A program made the translations under genes and the position numbers. A stretch of 64,000 bases of DNA. It comes from Acidilutibacter cellobiosedens (GTDB lineage Bacteria; Bacillota; Clostridia; Tissierellales; Acidilutibacteraceae). Numbering within the stretch: the stretch's first letter is position 1; each line of letters starts with the position of its first letter. This document shows positions 19,070-29,979 of the stretch, in pieces. The stretch is taken from the NCBI RefSeq assembly GCF_004103715.1, contig NZ_CP035282.1:796673-860672 (forward strand), in the 5' to 3' direction. The notes under the pieces were generated by a model. The model saw nothing but the letters and a program-made list of their open reading frames with translations, was not told where the DNA came from and ran no database searches.

Positions 19070-19627
19070 TTGAATAAAAAACTGATAAAGAAGATCTTAT
19101 CCGGAGATGATAATGCATTTTCCCAAGTTGTAGACGAGTATAAAAATTATGTATTTGCCATTATTTTAAATTTTATAAAAGATTATGATGAAGTAGAGAA
19201 TGTAGCACAGGAGGTTTTCTTACAGGTTTACATTTCTCTTCCTGATTTTAAGATTGAAAATTTTAAAGGGTGGATTGGCAGAATTGCAGTAAATAAATCA
19301 ATAGATTGGAAAAGAAAAAATGCTAAAATATATACTGAGGAAAGAATAGGAAATAGTGAAGAAATGGATAACATAAAGGAACTTAATTATTGTAAAACCC
19401 CCGAGGATATGTTGATACAAAAGGAGAGCAGAGAGATAATTTATAAATTATGCAATAGCATCCCCAGTATTTATAAAGATGTAATTATAAAATTCTATTT
19501 TGAAGAAAAAAGCTATGAAGAAATTGCCCACGAGGAAGGAACCACCGTAAAGACAATAGCTTCTCGGCTTTATAGAGGAAGAAATATATTAAAAGAGAAA
19601 TGGAGGGAGGAAAATGAAACATTATGA
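19070..19627 (+). CDS. ECF-type RNA polymerase sigma factor
   Basis: 185 residues, with sigma region 2 (AFSQVVDEYKNYVFAIILNFIKDYDEVENVAQEVFLQVY) and region 4 (SYEEIAHEEGTTVKTIASRLYRGRNILKEKW). It starts at TTG 19070 behind a strong GGAGGGGG. An in-frame-less ATG-ACT-TGA triplet run at 19065-19073 overlaps the start. A TATAAT lies at 19031-19036. The 3' end overlaps the next gene by 14 bases, and that gene has the Hx3Cx2C motif of anti-sigma factors, so the two form a sigma/anti-sigma pair. Confidence 0.92.
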   Translation: MNKKLIKKILSGDDNAFSQVVDEYKNYVFAIILNFIKDYDEVENVAQEVFLQVYISLPDFKIENFKGWIGRIAVNKSIDWKRKNAKIYTEERIGNSEEMDNIKELNYCKTPEDMLIQKESREIIYKLCNSIPSIYKDVIIKFYFEEKSYEEIAHEEGTTVKTIASRLYRGRNILKEKWREENETL

Positions 19628-20087
19628 TTATTTAGAATGGTTCTTTTATAAAGAAAAAGTTTTTTCTGAAGAAAAAAACAGAGAGATGGAAGAGCATCTT
19701 TATAAATGCGAGAAGTGTATGGACATTTTTCTTTCTCTCATAGATGAAAAAGAAGTAACGAATTCAGAGAAAATGATTTCTAAAAATTTTACTGAGAATG
19801 TGGTTAATAATGTGAGAAGTTTAAAATATGGAGTACAGAAAAAAAAGAAGAAGAAATACAGAAGCGAATTTAGAACTATGTTCGGTTATTATGTAGCTGC
19901 AGCGGCGGTAGCAATTATTTTAACCTTTGGAGGATTTTATGGAGAGCTGGTGGATATGCTACCTCAAGTTGCAAACTTTACTGTTGAAAGAAAGCAAAGT
20001 AATCTTCCAAATGTGATATTTAATCTGTCGGAAAAAATAGCGGGGAGAACATCCGATTTTATTAAAAATTTTCAGATATTAAAATAG
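19614..20087 (+). CDS. Membrane anti-sigma factor with ZAS-type zinc motif
   Basis: 157 residues. The N-terminal cytoplasmic part has HLYKCEKC (His28, Cys32, Cys35), the Hx3Cx2C zinc-anti-sigma motif. A Lys-rich stretch is followed by one membrane segment (YYVAAAAVAIILTFGGFYG). The outside tail is about 60 residues. It should hold the upstream sigma factor at the membrane until a signal arrives. It overlaps the sigma gene, so translation is coupled. Confidence 0.85.
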   Translation: MKHYDYLEWFFYKEKVFSEEKNREMEEHLYKCEKCMDIFLSLIDEKEVTNSEKMISKNFTENVVNNVRSLKYGVQKKKKKKYRSEFRTMFGYYVAAAAVAIILTFGGFYGELVDMLPQVANFTVERKQSNLPNVIFNLSEKIAGRTSDFIKNFQILK

Positions 20088-20102
20088 CGAGGAGGAGTTA
20101 GA

Positions 20103-20900
20103 ATGAAGGGCAAAAGTGGTTTTATAACATTTATATTATCCTTTATTCCCGGATTGTCCCATTTTTATTTGGGATTTAAGGAAAGAGGAACAATATTTCT
20201 TATAGTATTTTTAGGTTCGATTTTATCCATGGTTGGTTTGACTGTTGTCTTCAACAATGATGGATTTGCGGCAATATTATTTTTTATGCTATGTATAATA
20301 TGGTTAGTAGCGTTAATAGATGCTTTTTCCATAAGAAAGAAATATTTTATGGAAGAACAAGCTAATATATCGATGGATGAGAAGGAGGAGAATATTGGGG
20401 ATATGAAAGAATCAAATAAAAAAGCTATTGCATTGGCATTTTCAATCGTGCCCGGTGCAGGACATATGTATTTAGGATATCAGAAAAAGGGACTCATTAT
20501 GATGACTGCTTTTTTCTTTGTGCTGTTTTTTATAGGCTGGACGAATTTAAATATGTTTTTATTCGTACTTCCTGTATTATGGTTTTACAGTTTTTTCGAC
20601 GCTCTTCATTCCGTTGACGGAAAAAATGTTGAAGATGAAGAAATTTCTTTTGCCCTTCCTAAGATAAAACCTGAATGGATAGGATGGTGCCTTATAGTAA
20701 TGGGCGTATTGGTAGTTATTGAACGTGTATTATATCCTATTTTAAACATATCCTATCAAGTCAAAAATTATGTCCAGACGGGAATTGTATCGTTAATATT
20801 TATTGTAGTAGGAATAAAATTATTAATCGGAGAAAAGAGAATGGAAGATAAATCCGATGAAGAAATTGATGATGGCAATAAGGGGGAAGACCAGAAATGA
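20103..20900 (+). CDS. Multi-pass membrane protein with duplicated TM2-like motif
   Basis: 265 residues, with two similar halves. FIPGLSHFYLGFKERG near residue 15 and IVPGAGHMYLGYQKKG near residue 115 each precede two membrane segments, reminiscent of TM2 domains (PG-x-G-x-FYLG). Two further membrane segments follow, and the C-terminus is acidic. No enzyme motif is seen. It lies in the sigma operon: GAGGAGG precedes the ATG and the stop overlaps the next start by 4 bases. Likely role: envelope-stress output or sensing (inference). Confidence 0.7.
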   Translation: MKGKSGFITFILSFIPGLSHFYLGFKERGTIFLIVFLGSILSMVGLTVVFNNDGFAAILFFMLCIIWLVALIDAFSIRKKYFMEEQANISMDEKEENIGDMKESNKKAIALAFSIVPGAGHMYLGYQKKGLIMMTAFFFVLFFIGWTNLNMFLFVLPVLWFYSFFDALHSVDGKNVEDEEISFALPKIKPEWIGWCLIVMGVLVVIERVLYPILNISYQVKNYVQTGIVSLIFIVVGIKLLIGEKRMEDKSDEEIDDGNKGEDQK

Positions 20901-21805
20901 AAAAGAGAAAGGTTGGAGTTATTTCCTTGGCAATTGTTTTGATTGGCCTTGGAATTATAATATTCGCTGCTCAGGTGAATAAGCTTTCGGCAGTAGAATT
21001 AGCGATGAAGTTTTGGCCTGCTATACTTTTCCTTTTGGGAGGAGAAATATTGTGGTACAGCTATAAAGGCAACAAGGAAGATGGGAATGTTAAATATGAT
21101 GTTTTCAGTATACTAATGATTTTTGTTATAGTTATTGTAAATTTAGGTATTTATGGATTTATTGAATCAGGAGCTATGTCTAAGGTTAACAGGATGATTT
21201 TAAACGAAAATTATAGTTTTGATATTTCTAAGGATGGAGTCAATGTAAAGGACGAAATTAGAAAAATAGTTATAAGCGGTCCTGGGCCTTATTATAATTT
21301 AAATATACGAACGGATGAAGGGAACAAGTTGTTTTTTTCAGGTTCTTTAAATGTAAGAGCGGATAGTGAGAAAAAAGCGGAGGAAATTTCAAAAAGAGAT
21401 TATATTTTTACGAGAGAATCAAATAATGTATTATATATTTCCTTTGTAAACAACAGATATCATAATAATGAAACGCTTAGTGTTGAACCTGTGGACTTGA
21501 CTTTGATAATACCTGAAGATAGGGAGGTCGAAATCAGGGGAGGCAATTCCTATGAAATAGTTTTGGGAAACATTAAAAAAGATTGGACTATTGATAAGGG
21601 GGAGAGTGTAAAGATTCTGTTGGGAAAGGATTCAAATGTTAAAATAAATGCCTATGCTTCTGATAAAACAAATCTCAACGGAAATGCCCAATGGAATATT
21701 ACAGGAGAAAATCCAAAAGTAAAGGGAGAATTAATACGCGGACAAGGGAATAGCAATATATATATACTCAATTGTAATGATATATCAGTAGATGAACTAA
21801 AATAA
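20897..21805 (+). CDS. LiaF-like membrane protein with C-terminal beta-rich domain
   Basis: 302 residues. Three N-terminal hydrophobic segments (VISLAIVLIGLGIIIFAAQ, MKFWPAILFLLGGEILWYSY, ILMIFVIVIVNLGIYGFI) resemble the LiaI/LiaF-type membrane domain seen in envelope-stress operons. The remaining roughly 200 residues are beta-rich and exposed, like DUF4097-type adhesin folds. Co-transcribed with the sigma/anti-sigma pair. A role in cell-envelope stress is an inference from this context. Confidence 0.65.
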   Translation: MKKRKVGVISLAIVLIGLGIIIFAAQVNKLSAVELAMKFWPAILFLLGGEILWYSYKGNKEDGNVKYDVFSILMIFVIVIVNLGIYGFIESGAMSKVNRMILNENYSFDISKDGVNVKDEIRKIVISGPGPYYNLNIRTDEGNKLFFSGSLNVRADSEKKAEEISKRDYIFTRESNNVLYISFVNNRYHNNETLSVEPVDLTLIIPEDREVEIRGGNSYEIVLGNIKKDWTIDKGESVKILLGKDSNVKINAYASDKTNLNGNAQWNITGENPKVKGELIRGQGNSNIYILNCNDISVDELK

Positions 21806-22046
21806 AAGATTGTATTTTATACAATTTTTATAGTATGATTTGCCTTTTTCGCGATAATTTGATTATATGAAATGCGGGTTTTTTGAAATCTGCATTTTGT
21901 TTTTTGCAGCGACTTTTTGTTTTAACTTCTTAATGAAATTAATTATTAAATTAAAATTATTAAGGAAGCCGTTGACTTATTTGAAATTTCGAGTTAATAT
22001 TATTAATAGGAATATATTTATAGAAAATTTCAAGGAGGAAAATATT

Positions 22047-22208
22047 ATGATCCTCGGGTGCTTGATTACGACCTTAGTATTAGTTTTTGTGCTTTTTATA
22101 CTTATAATGGTAGGAATAGATATTACTTTGGCATTATCATTTAAAATATTTGCTCCTGTGATATTAATATTCACGGGAATTTATTTTTTATTGAAAAGCA
22201 GGAAATAA
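22047..22208 (+). CDS. Small membrane protein, 53 residues
   Basis: AAGGAGG (22032-22038) lies 8 bases before ATG 22047. The product is almost wholly hydrophobic, with two segments (LGCLITTLVLVFVLFILIMVG and a second ending FTGIYFLL) and the tail KSRK. A longer frame from 21867 exists, but it lacks a good ribosome site and reads through AT-rich spacer, so the short form is preferred. It resembles the LiaI-like half of the upstream protein. Function unknown; probably part of the same envelope locus. Confidence 0.6.
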   Translation: MILGCLITTLVLVFVLFILIMVGIDITLALSFKIFAPVILIFTGIYFLLKSRK

Positions 22209-22242
22209 TTTTATGATAAAATAGTTTTAAAGGAGGGATTTT

Positions 22243-23580
22243 ATGTTTATTTTTCCAAAGGATCTTTATACGGATGTAAGAATTGAAAATGTATATTCAA
22301 CTGAAATATTTTATGAAAACGGGAAGTTGAGACAAAATTTAAAAAGGGATTATAAGGGAGCATTTATAAGGGTATTTGACGGCAAAAGATGGTTTTACTG
22401 TTCGACAACGGATATAGATAATATTCAGAAGGAAATAGATAATTTGGCAAAGATGGCAGTCCTTAATAAAAAGATAGGAGAAAATCCGGTTGTAAAAATG
22501 TTTCAGATAAATAAAGGGGTGTATTATCGTTTTAATGATAATAATATTTTGGATATAAAACATGAGGATAAGGTTAAACTTCTTAAGTCTTATTTTCCCT
22601 TTTTATCTGGCAAGGAAGAATTGAAAACGTGGAAGGCGTTTTATATTGATAATCGTACTGATAAAGAATTTTATTCGAGTAAGGGTGCGGATTTAAAGTT
22701 TGATTATCAGACATGCGCTGTTGTATTCAGATATTCTTTAAATATAAATGAGAAAACTTTTAACGGAAGATATGATAAAACAAGTACAGATTTTAATGAA
22801 CTGAAAGGACTTGAAGATGAAATTGGAAGTGTCATAAAAAGGGATATAGAATATGTGAAAGAATCAAAGCCTGTAATTCCGGGTAAATATACAGTTGTAT
22901 TTTCCCCGATAGCAACGGGAGTTTTTACTCATGAAAGCTTTGGACATAAGAGTGAATCGGATTTTATGGTTGGAGATGAAACCATGATGAAGGAATGGGC
23001 CTTGGGGAAGACCGTTGGTGTTAAGAACTTATCTATTGTTGACAGAGGTGATGTTTTGGGAAGAGGATTTGTACCTTTTGATGATGAAGGAACCAAGGCA
23101 ACTAAGACATATCTTGTTAAAAACGGCATACTTTCGGGAAGACTTCACAGTAGTGTTACAGCAAGTAAATTGGAAGAACAACTTACGGGAAATGCCAGAG
23201 CCGTTAATTTTGAATTTGAACCCATTGTCAGAATGACAAATACTTATATAGAAGCAGGAGACAAATCCAAAGATGAAATTATATCTGAAGTAGATAAGGG
23301 AATCTTAATAGTGGATATCAACCATGGTTCGGGAATGTCTACTTTTACAATTGCTCCTAATATTTGTTATATGATAAGAAACGGTAAAATTGCGGAACCC
23401 GTAAATGTGGCTGTTATAAGCGGAAATGTAATGGAAACCCTTAATGAAATTGACGGAATATCAGATGAAATAGAGCTTATGGCATTTTCAACGGGAGGAT
23501 GCGGTAAGATGGAACAATTTCCTCTTCCTGTTGGCTTTGGCGGACCTTATATAAGAGTAAATAATATAAATGTTCAGTAA
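22243..23580 (+). CDS. tldD: TldD/PmbA family metalloprotease (TldD-type)
   Basis: 445 residues. The zinc motif HESFGH (His230, Glu231, His235) is intact, followed by the C-terminal conserved segments STGGCGKMEQFPLPVGFGGP and GNARAVNFEFEP. The TldD-TldE heterodimer is known to trim unfolded peptides and to mature some RiPPs such as microcin B17. AAGGAGGG precedes the ATG. The partner gene follows 15 bases downstream. No RiPP precursor was found next to it, although the small gene at 22047 is close by. Confidence 0.9.
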   Translation: MFIFPKDLYTDVRIENVYSTEIFYENGKLRQNLKRDYKGAFIRVFDGKRWFYCSTTDIDNIQKEIDNLAKMAVLNKKIGENPVVKMFQINKGVYYRFNDNNILDIKHEDKVKLLKSYFPFLSGKEELKTWKAFYIDNRTDKEFYSSKGADLKFDYQTCAVVFRYSLNINEKTFNGRYDKTSTDFNELKGLEDEIGSVIKRDIEYVKESKPVIPGKYTVVFSPIATGVFTHESFGHKSESDFMVGDETMMKEWALGKTVGVKNLSIVDRGDVLGRGFVPFDDEGTKATKTYLVKNGILSGRLHSSVTASKLEEQLTGNARAVNFEFEPIVRMTNTYIEAGDKSKDEIISEVDKGILIVDINHGSGMSTFTIAPNICYMIRNGKIAEPVNVAVISGNVMETLNEIDGISDEIELMAFSTGGCGKMEQFPLPVGFGGPYIRVNNINVQ

Positions 23581-23595
23581 AGGGGAGGATGGGAT

Positions 23596-24825
23596 ATGAT
23601 TAAAGAGAAATGTACAGATAAGATTAAAGAAATATCTATAAATGTAGTTCAAACTGAGATTGAATCCATAAGGAAAAAAGATATAACAAAGACCGGATTA
23701 AGAATATATAAAGACGGATATATAGGAATTTCAGGAGGGTTAGGGAAAATTGACGAGAAGGATATGGAGAGAAAAGCAAGGGAAAATTTAAATCTTCATA
23801 TACCTTATCCTTGTGAAGCTTCAAGGGATCATATTGAAGAAGTAGATAACGCCGCAAATTCCTTATCTGATGAGGAATTTGCCGATGAGATGGAGGAAGT
23901 ACTTATACTGTTAAAGAAAGAATATGATGACTTTATTTTTTCCAATCAGATGAGGATGGTAGAAGTAGAGAACAGGTTATTGAATGATGTTGGGCTAAAC
24001 TTGACATATAAAGATAAAATGGTAGAGATAACTCTTTTAATTAAAGAAAAAACTTCCGCCAATATTTTTGACACCGTTTTTGTATATAGGGATAGGATAT
24101 TTGATAAGGAAAGATTAATTTTGAGTTTAGATGATATGATAAGGGGATATAAAAACAGAGTCGATATTCCAAAGGAAGATAATATGCCTGTTATATTTTC
24201 AGTAACAGATGAGCTTATTCTTTCGAAATTTGCTGAAGAATTAAATGGATATAAGTTTGGAACAGGGGCATCTTTGTTTAGAAAGCTTGCGGGGCAAGAA
24301 AAATTTAGTAAAGATTTAACCATATACCAAAGTGCCGAAGTAGAAGATATGAACCTTATTCCTTTTTTTGATGCGGAAGGAGTTGTAAACAAGGATTATA
24401 GATATGCATTAATTGAAAAGGGGAAAATAATATGTCCTTATACTGATAAGAAGACTTCCAAGGAATTTAATCTTCCGTTGACGGGAAGTGCTTATGCCGA
24501 ATATGATAAGGTGCCTTCTTTATCACGACCATATATTAAAATCGAACCGGAGAATAAGACCTTAAAGGAAATTATGAATGGCAGGATGGGAATTATAGCT
24601 GTAGTAGCATCAGGAGGAGATTTTACTTCCGACGGTACTTTCGGCACTCCTATTCAGGTTCCTTTTTTGACAGACGGAGATAAGATTTTAGGAAGGCTTC
24701 CGGAATTAAACGTATCAGGGCATATTTACAAGATGTTTGGAGAAGATTATCTGGGGACTTTCAAGGATAAAGCATTATTTGGAGAACGGGGCACGGTAGT
24801 TAATTTGAATGTAAAAAAAATTTGA
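23596..24825 (+). CDS. TldD/PmbA family protein (TldE-type partner)
   Basis: 409 residues, lacking the HExxxH motif of the upstream TldD. This is as expected for TldE/PmbA, the non-catalytic half that carries peptide-binding surface. The conserved C-terminal region is IIAVVASGGDFTSDGTFGTPIQVPFLTDG. GGGGAGGATGGG precedes the ATG, 15 bases after tldD, so they are one operon. Similarity to PmbA is weak outside the C-terminal third, so the symbol is left blank. Confidence 0.78.
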   Translation: MIKEKCTDKIKEISINVVQTEIESIRKKDITKTGLRIYKDGYIGISGGLGKIDEKDMERKARENLNLHIPYPCEASRDHIEEVDNAANSLSDEEFADEMEEVLILLKKEYDDFIFSNQMRMVEVENRLLNDVGLNLTYKDKMVEITLLIKEKTSANIFDTVFVYRDRIFDKERLILSLDDMIRGYKNRVDIPKEDNMPVIFSVTDELILSKFAEELNGYKFGTGASLFRKLAGQEKFSKDLTIYQSAEVEDMNLIPFFDAEGVVNKDYRYALIEKGKIICPYTDKKTSKEFNLPLTGSAYAEYDKVPSLSRPYIKIEPENKTLKEIMNGRMGIIAVVASGGDFTSDGTFGTPIQVPFLTDGDKILGRLPELNVSGHIYKMFGEDYLGTFKDKALFGERGTVVNLNVKKI

Positions 24826-24850
24826 TGTCATATTGATTACTTTTAGTCTT

Positions 24851-24902
24851 AATCAAGAGGTATAAAATCCTATATTTATTTGGGTTTTATGCCTCTTGAT
24901 TA
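24851..24902. terminator. Bidirectional terminator between convergent genes
   Basis: AATCAAGAGGTATAAAATCC pairs with GGGTTTTATGCCTCTTGATT (a few mismatches). It lies between the tldE-type gene and the convergent Gate-domain gene. Confidence 0.75.
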
Positions 24903-24904
24903 TT

Positions 24905-24970
24905 AGGAAAATCAAAATTTCCTTAATATAAATTCTCCGTAAAATGGGTTTCAAAAAAAGCCTTTTTTAT
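24905..24970 (-). repeat. Dispersed two-hairpin intergenic repeat, copy 1
   Basis: Read on the minus strand directly after the stop of the Gate-domain gene: AAAAAAGGCTTTTTTTGAAA, then CCCATTTTACGGAGAATTTA, then a segment ending GATTTTCC. It shares the TGAAACyyATTTACGG core and the flanking hairpins with the repeats at 47997-48203 and 61949-62010. In this copy the first hairpin has lost its long loop. Confidence 0.7.
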
Positions 24971-26146
24971 TTAAAATATAGAAGCATATATTATATAAAT
25001 AAGATGGGCAAATATACCAGATGAAAATCCTCCGAGAGTTTGATATGCTAAAGCCTTTGGTGCTAAATGTCTCATGTGTAATGCATCCATCATGGGTATT
25101 TGGCTGCTCAGATATCCGCTCCAGCAGATTCCCACTGCCGTAAATACTGCTATTTCATTTTTACCGATAATGTTTTTGCTTAAAAATTTAGGAACAAGTC
25201 CCAAAGCTGCACCTACAGAACCCATCGATGTAACCGGAAATGCTATTAGTTCGGGGTTATTAAATCCAAACACCGGGTTTAATATAAATTTAAGTTTTTC
25301 TCCTATCCACGGCATGACTTTAATACCTTCATAGGCAGCCCCGGTATATATTCCATTAAGGGAAGGCCCGTTAGTAAGCATCATTACGAAGGTACATATA
25401 ATTACAACTCCGGGAATAATGGATAATCCTAAACTGACTCCGGCTTTTCCTCCGTCCAACATAGCTTCAAGGAGCCTTTGCAATGCACTTCCCGATCTTA
25501 TCTCCCTAAAATTAGTTATGTCGTAAGAGGAATCGGATTCAGAAATTAAATATTTTTCTGTTCCATAAATTTTTTTTGTATAATTTGTCATTGCCCGTAC
25601 ACTTATTATACTTCCTATAATTGCACCTATATTTCCGATAATAACCGGTCCCAAAAAACTCTGGCCGTTTTTTGCCTGAGCTATCATAAAGGTTGATACA
25701 ACAAGTCCCATACCGAAGGATACGCCTAAATTTGTAATAGCGGAGAATTGGTATTGCTTAAAATATTTTTGAAAATTTTTCTCGCTTGCTAAAGAAACAA
25801 TTGCCGGATTATCGGAAAGATAAGCTGACATAATACCAAGACTTGCAACTCCGGGAAGGCCGTATAGCGGTTTAATAATTGGGCTCAAAATTTTATTGAT
25901 TATGGAAATAACTCCAAATTCAGATAGTACGGCTGAAAAAGCACTTGCAAGGACAGCAACTCCCATAATAAAAAACGATGTGTTGATAATAAGATCGTGG
26001 GCTGTGGCCATCATTGTTTTAAACATATTTGCAGCTCCCATAATGTGGGTAAATAAAACAAAAAAAATTATAATAATGGCTAACCAAATAAATGATTCTT
26101 TACTTATTGCTTTTACTATTGTCTTATTTTCTGCCTTACTTTTCAA
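24971..26146 (-). CDS. Gate-domain (nucleoside recognition) membrane protein
   Basis: 391 residues with about eight to ten membrane segments. Two gate-like repeats can be seen: FFIMGVAVLASAFSAVLSEFGVISIINKILSPIIKPLYGLPGVASLGIMSAYLSDNPA and later GFNNPELIAFPVTSMGSVGAALG. The C-terminal VGICWSGYLSSQIPMMDALHMR segment is typical of this transporter-like family, also related to SpmA/SpmB proteins. Substrate is unknown. An AGGTAATA-type ribosome site precedes the ATG. Convergent with the tld operon and divergent from guaB. Confidence 0.75.
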   Translation of the reverse strand: MKSKAENKTIVKAISKESFIWLAIIIIFFVLFTHIMGAANMFKTMMATAHDLIINTSFFIMGVAVLASAFSAVLSEFGVISIINKILSPIIKPLYGLPGVASLGIMSAYLSDNPAIVSLASEKNFQKYFKQYQFSAITNLGVSFGMGLVVSTFMIAQAKNGQSFLGPVIIGNIGAIIGSIISVRAMTNYTKKIYGTEKYLISESDSSYDITNFREIRSGSALQRLLEAMLDGGKAGVSLGLSIIPGVVIICTFVMMLTNGPSLNGIYTGAAYEGIKVMPWIGEKLKFILNPVFGFNNPELIAFPVTSMGSVGAALGLVPKFLSKNIIGKNEIAVFTAVGICWSGYLSSQIPMMDALHMRHLAPKALAYQTLGGFSSGIFAHLIYIIYASIF

Positions 26147-26319
26147 GATATATTACCTCCAAAATTTACAACTTTGATTTGTATACTAAATATATTGTAT
26201 AAGATATTTTGTTTTGTGTCATTTTAAATATTGTAAAAAGTATTAATTGTTTTTCATAATTTAAATTAAATTATTGATACAAAATAAATTACATAAATTT
26301 AAAAATAATAAATTAATGC

Positions 26320-26348
26320 TTGACAATAATACAAATCTCTGTTATTTT
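26320..26348 (+). promoter_or_regulatory. Sigma-A promoter of guaBA
   Basis: TTGACA (26320-26325), 17 bases, TATTTT (26343-26348). The leader to the guaB start is about 65 bases and shows no purine-riboswitch sequence. Confidence 0.65.
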
Positions 26349-26406
26349 TAAAGGAAATATTTTTATTGTAATATTTAATTATATTATTTATGAATAAGAC
26401 CTATAA

Positions 26407-27870
<1,464 letters not shown>

Positions 27871-27887
27871 TTAAAGGAGGGTATATT

Positions 27888-29408
27888 TTGATAATTATTC
27901 TTGATTTTGGGGGGCAATACAGTCAGCTTATAGCCAGAAGAGTAAGAGAAGCAAAAGTATATTGTGAGATAGTACCATATAATCATCCTATCGAAAAAAT
28001 AAAAGAGAAATCTCCTGACGGAATAATTTTGTCGGGAGGTCCTGCAAGTATTTATGCAGCAAATTCACCGAAATGCAGTGGGAAAATATTTGAGATGGGA
28101 GTTCCCGTATTAGGTATATGTTATGGCAATCACCTCATAGCTCAGCATTTTGGCGGAAATGTGAAGAGATCTCCGTCAAGAGAATATGGAATAACCGAAG
28201 TGAAGATAAATAAAAGCAGTTTATTGTTTGAAGGATTAGAAAATAAGATGAATTGCTTAATGAGTCATACGGACTATATTGAAAAAGCTCCCGAAGGTTT
28301 TAATATTATAGGCAGTACGGAAAAATGTCCTGTAGCAGCTATGGAAAATCCAAAATATAAAATTTATGGAGTGCAATTTCATCCGGAAGTTGTCCATACT
28401 GAAAAAGGAAAAGAGATATTATCCAATTTTTTATTTAAAATATGTAAATGTATTGGCAACTGGAACATGGATGATTTTATTGAATTTTCCATAAATGCTA
28501 TAAGAAACCAAATCGGAAAGGGAAAAGCTATATGTGCCCTGTCTGGAGGAGTAGATTCTTCTGTGGCAGCAGTTCTTGTCCATAAAGCCATAGGAGACAA
28601 TCTTACATGTGTCTTTGTAGACCACGGATTGCTGAGAAAAGATGAAGCCAAACAGGTAATAACTGTATTCAAAGAAAAATTTCATATGAATCTTATTGCT
28701 GTAGATGCGAAAGAAAGGTTTTTAGAGAAACTTAAAGGAATAACAGAGCCTGAAAAGAAACGAAAAATTATTGGAGAAGAATTTATAAGAGTATTTGAGA
28801 AAGAACAGAAGAAACTTTCAGGGATTGAATATTTGGTTCAGGGGACCATATATCCCGATGTAATAGAGAGCGGAACAGGAAGGGCAGCTACTATTAAAAG
28901 CCATCATAATGTAGGAGGACTTCCGAAAGACGTAAATTTTCAATTGGTCGAACCTTTAAGACAGCTTTTTAAGGACGAGGTAAGGAAAGTAGGGAAAAAT
29001 CTGGAGCTTCCTGAAGAAATAGTACAAAGGCAGCCTTTCCCGGGGCCGGGTCTTGCTATTAGAGTATTGGGCGAGGTAACGGAAGAAAAACTGAAAATTG
29101 TTCGTGAATCGGATTTTATATTTAGAGATGAAATAAAAAAAGCTAATTTGGAAAAAGAAATTTGGCAGTACTTTGCGCTTCTCCCCGGAGTGAGAAGTGT
29201 AGGAGTAATGGGAGATGAAAGGACTTATTCTTACACTGTGGCCTTAAGGGCAGTTACCAGCACAGATGGAATGACCGCAGATTTTGCAAAGATACCTTTA
29301 GATATATTAGAAAAGATTTCAAACAGAATAGTTAATAATGTAGAAAATGTTAACAGAGTTGTTTATGATATTACGAGTAAACCACCAAGTACGATCGAGT
29401 GGGAATAG
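27888..29408 (+). CDS. guaA: GMP synthase (glutamine-hydrolysing)
   Basis: 506 residues. The N-terminal class I glutamine amidotransferase domain has LSGGPAS, the nucleophile in LGICYGNHL and the catalytic FHPEVVHT. The ATP pyrophosphatase domain has [12 protein letters not shown]. The C-terminal dimerisation domain ends [13 protein letters not shown], the invariant family terminus. It converts XMP to GMP. TTG start at 27888 behind AAAGGAGGG. Closed by a strong terminator. Confidence 0.98.
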   Translation: MIIILDFGGQYSQLIARRVREAKVYCEIVPYNHPIEKIKEKSPDGIILSGGPASIYAANSPKCSGKIFEMGVPVLGICYGNHLIAQHFGGNVKRSPSREYGITEVKINKSSLLFEGLENKMNCLMSHTDYIEKAPEGFNIIGSTEKCPVAAMENPKYKIYGVQFHPEVVHTEKGKEILSNFLFKICKCIGNWNMDDFIEFSINAIRNQIGKGKAICALSGGVDSSVAAVLVHKAIGDNLTCVFVDHGLLRKDEAKQVITVFKEKFHMNLIAVDAKERFLEKLKGITEPEKKRKIIGEEFIRVFEKEQKKLSGIEYLVQGTIYPDVIESGTGRAATIKSHHNVGGLPKDVNFQLVEPLRQLFKDEVRKVGKNLELPEEIVQRQPFPGPGLAIRVLGEVTEEKLKIVRESDFIFRDEIKKANLEKEIWQYFALLPGVRSVGVMGDERTYSYTVALRAVTSTDGMTADFAKIPLDILEKISNRIVNNVENVNRVVYDITSKPPSTIEWE

Positions 29409-29409
29409 G

Positions 29410-29466
29410 AAACAAATACCAGAAATTCATATAAACAACATTGAATTTCTGGTATTTGTTTTTTTA
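29410..29466 (+). terminator. Intrinsic terminator after guaA
   Basis: A 19-20-bp stem, AACAAATACCAGAAATTCA with TGAATTTCTGGTATTTGTT, and a T run. It overlaps the end of the Fic remnant on the other strand. Confidence 0.92.
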
Positions 29467-29745
29467 AGACATTTTAGGAGATGGAATGTGCAGCAGTCTC
29501 ATAATATCTTTTTCAGATTCCAATACTCGTTCTGCAATAAAGTCTATGAATGGTTTGTCATTCTTGTGAGCTTGCTCCAGTAGACTTATATATTCCAGTC
29601 TTAAGTTTAGTGGAATTATGGCTAACACATATCCATCCTGAATGAGTGACGTATTCATTAACAGCCGGGCAAGCCTTCCGTTTCCGTCAATGAAGGGGTA
29701 AATGAATACAAAACGTTTATGGAGCTATGCCGCAAATTCCACTGA
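29464..29745 (-). pseudogene. Decayed Fic-domain gene (C-terminal remnant)
   Basis: The minus-strand reading gives HSVEFAA-stop-LHKRFVFIYPF, then IDGNGRLARLLMNTSLIQDG and YVLAIIPLNLR. This is the Fic core (normally LHxRFVxIHPFxxGNGRxxR), but the catalytic His is Tyr, an internal TAG interrupts it and everything upstream is missing. The distal 64 codons from 29658 to 29464 remain open. Fic enzymes transfer AMP or similar groups to proteins; this copy cannot work. It marks the left edge of an accessory patch ending with dpnI. Confidence 0.85.
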
Positions 29746-29979
29746 ATGATATTTCTTTCTTTCTGATTTAGAATATAATATCAATATTATTATAATATAT
29801 ATTGTTACTAACTAATGACTGAAACCATGAGCGTACATAGCTATTTCAATTAAAGGAGAAAACTTCTAATGTCAAAGAATTCCATAGAGAAATTTTTTAT
29901 GTATTTGCAATTATTTTAGGTTTAATTTATCCTAAAATAATTATATACTATAAAGTAGAAGGGAAGAAGGAGAAATAAT

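Noticed and set aside
21867-22046. Longer 113-residue version of the small membrane protein
   Set aside because: The AAGGAGG directly ahead of ATG 22047 and the AT-rich low-complexity upstream part favour the 53-residue form.
29869-29919. 16-codon ORF (MSKNSIEKFF...) with AAAGGAG upstream of the DpnD-like gene
   Set aside because: It ends within a hairpin that looks like a terminator and has no recognisable sequence; it may be a gene remnant, but nothing more supports it.
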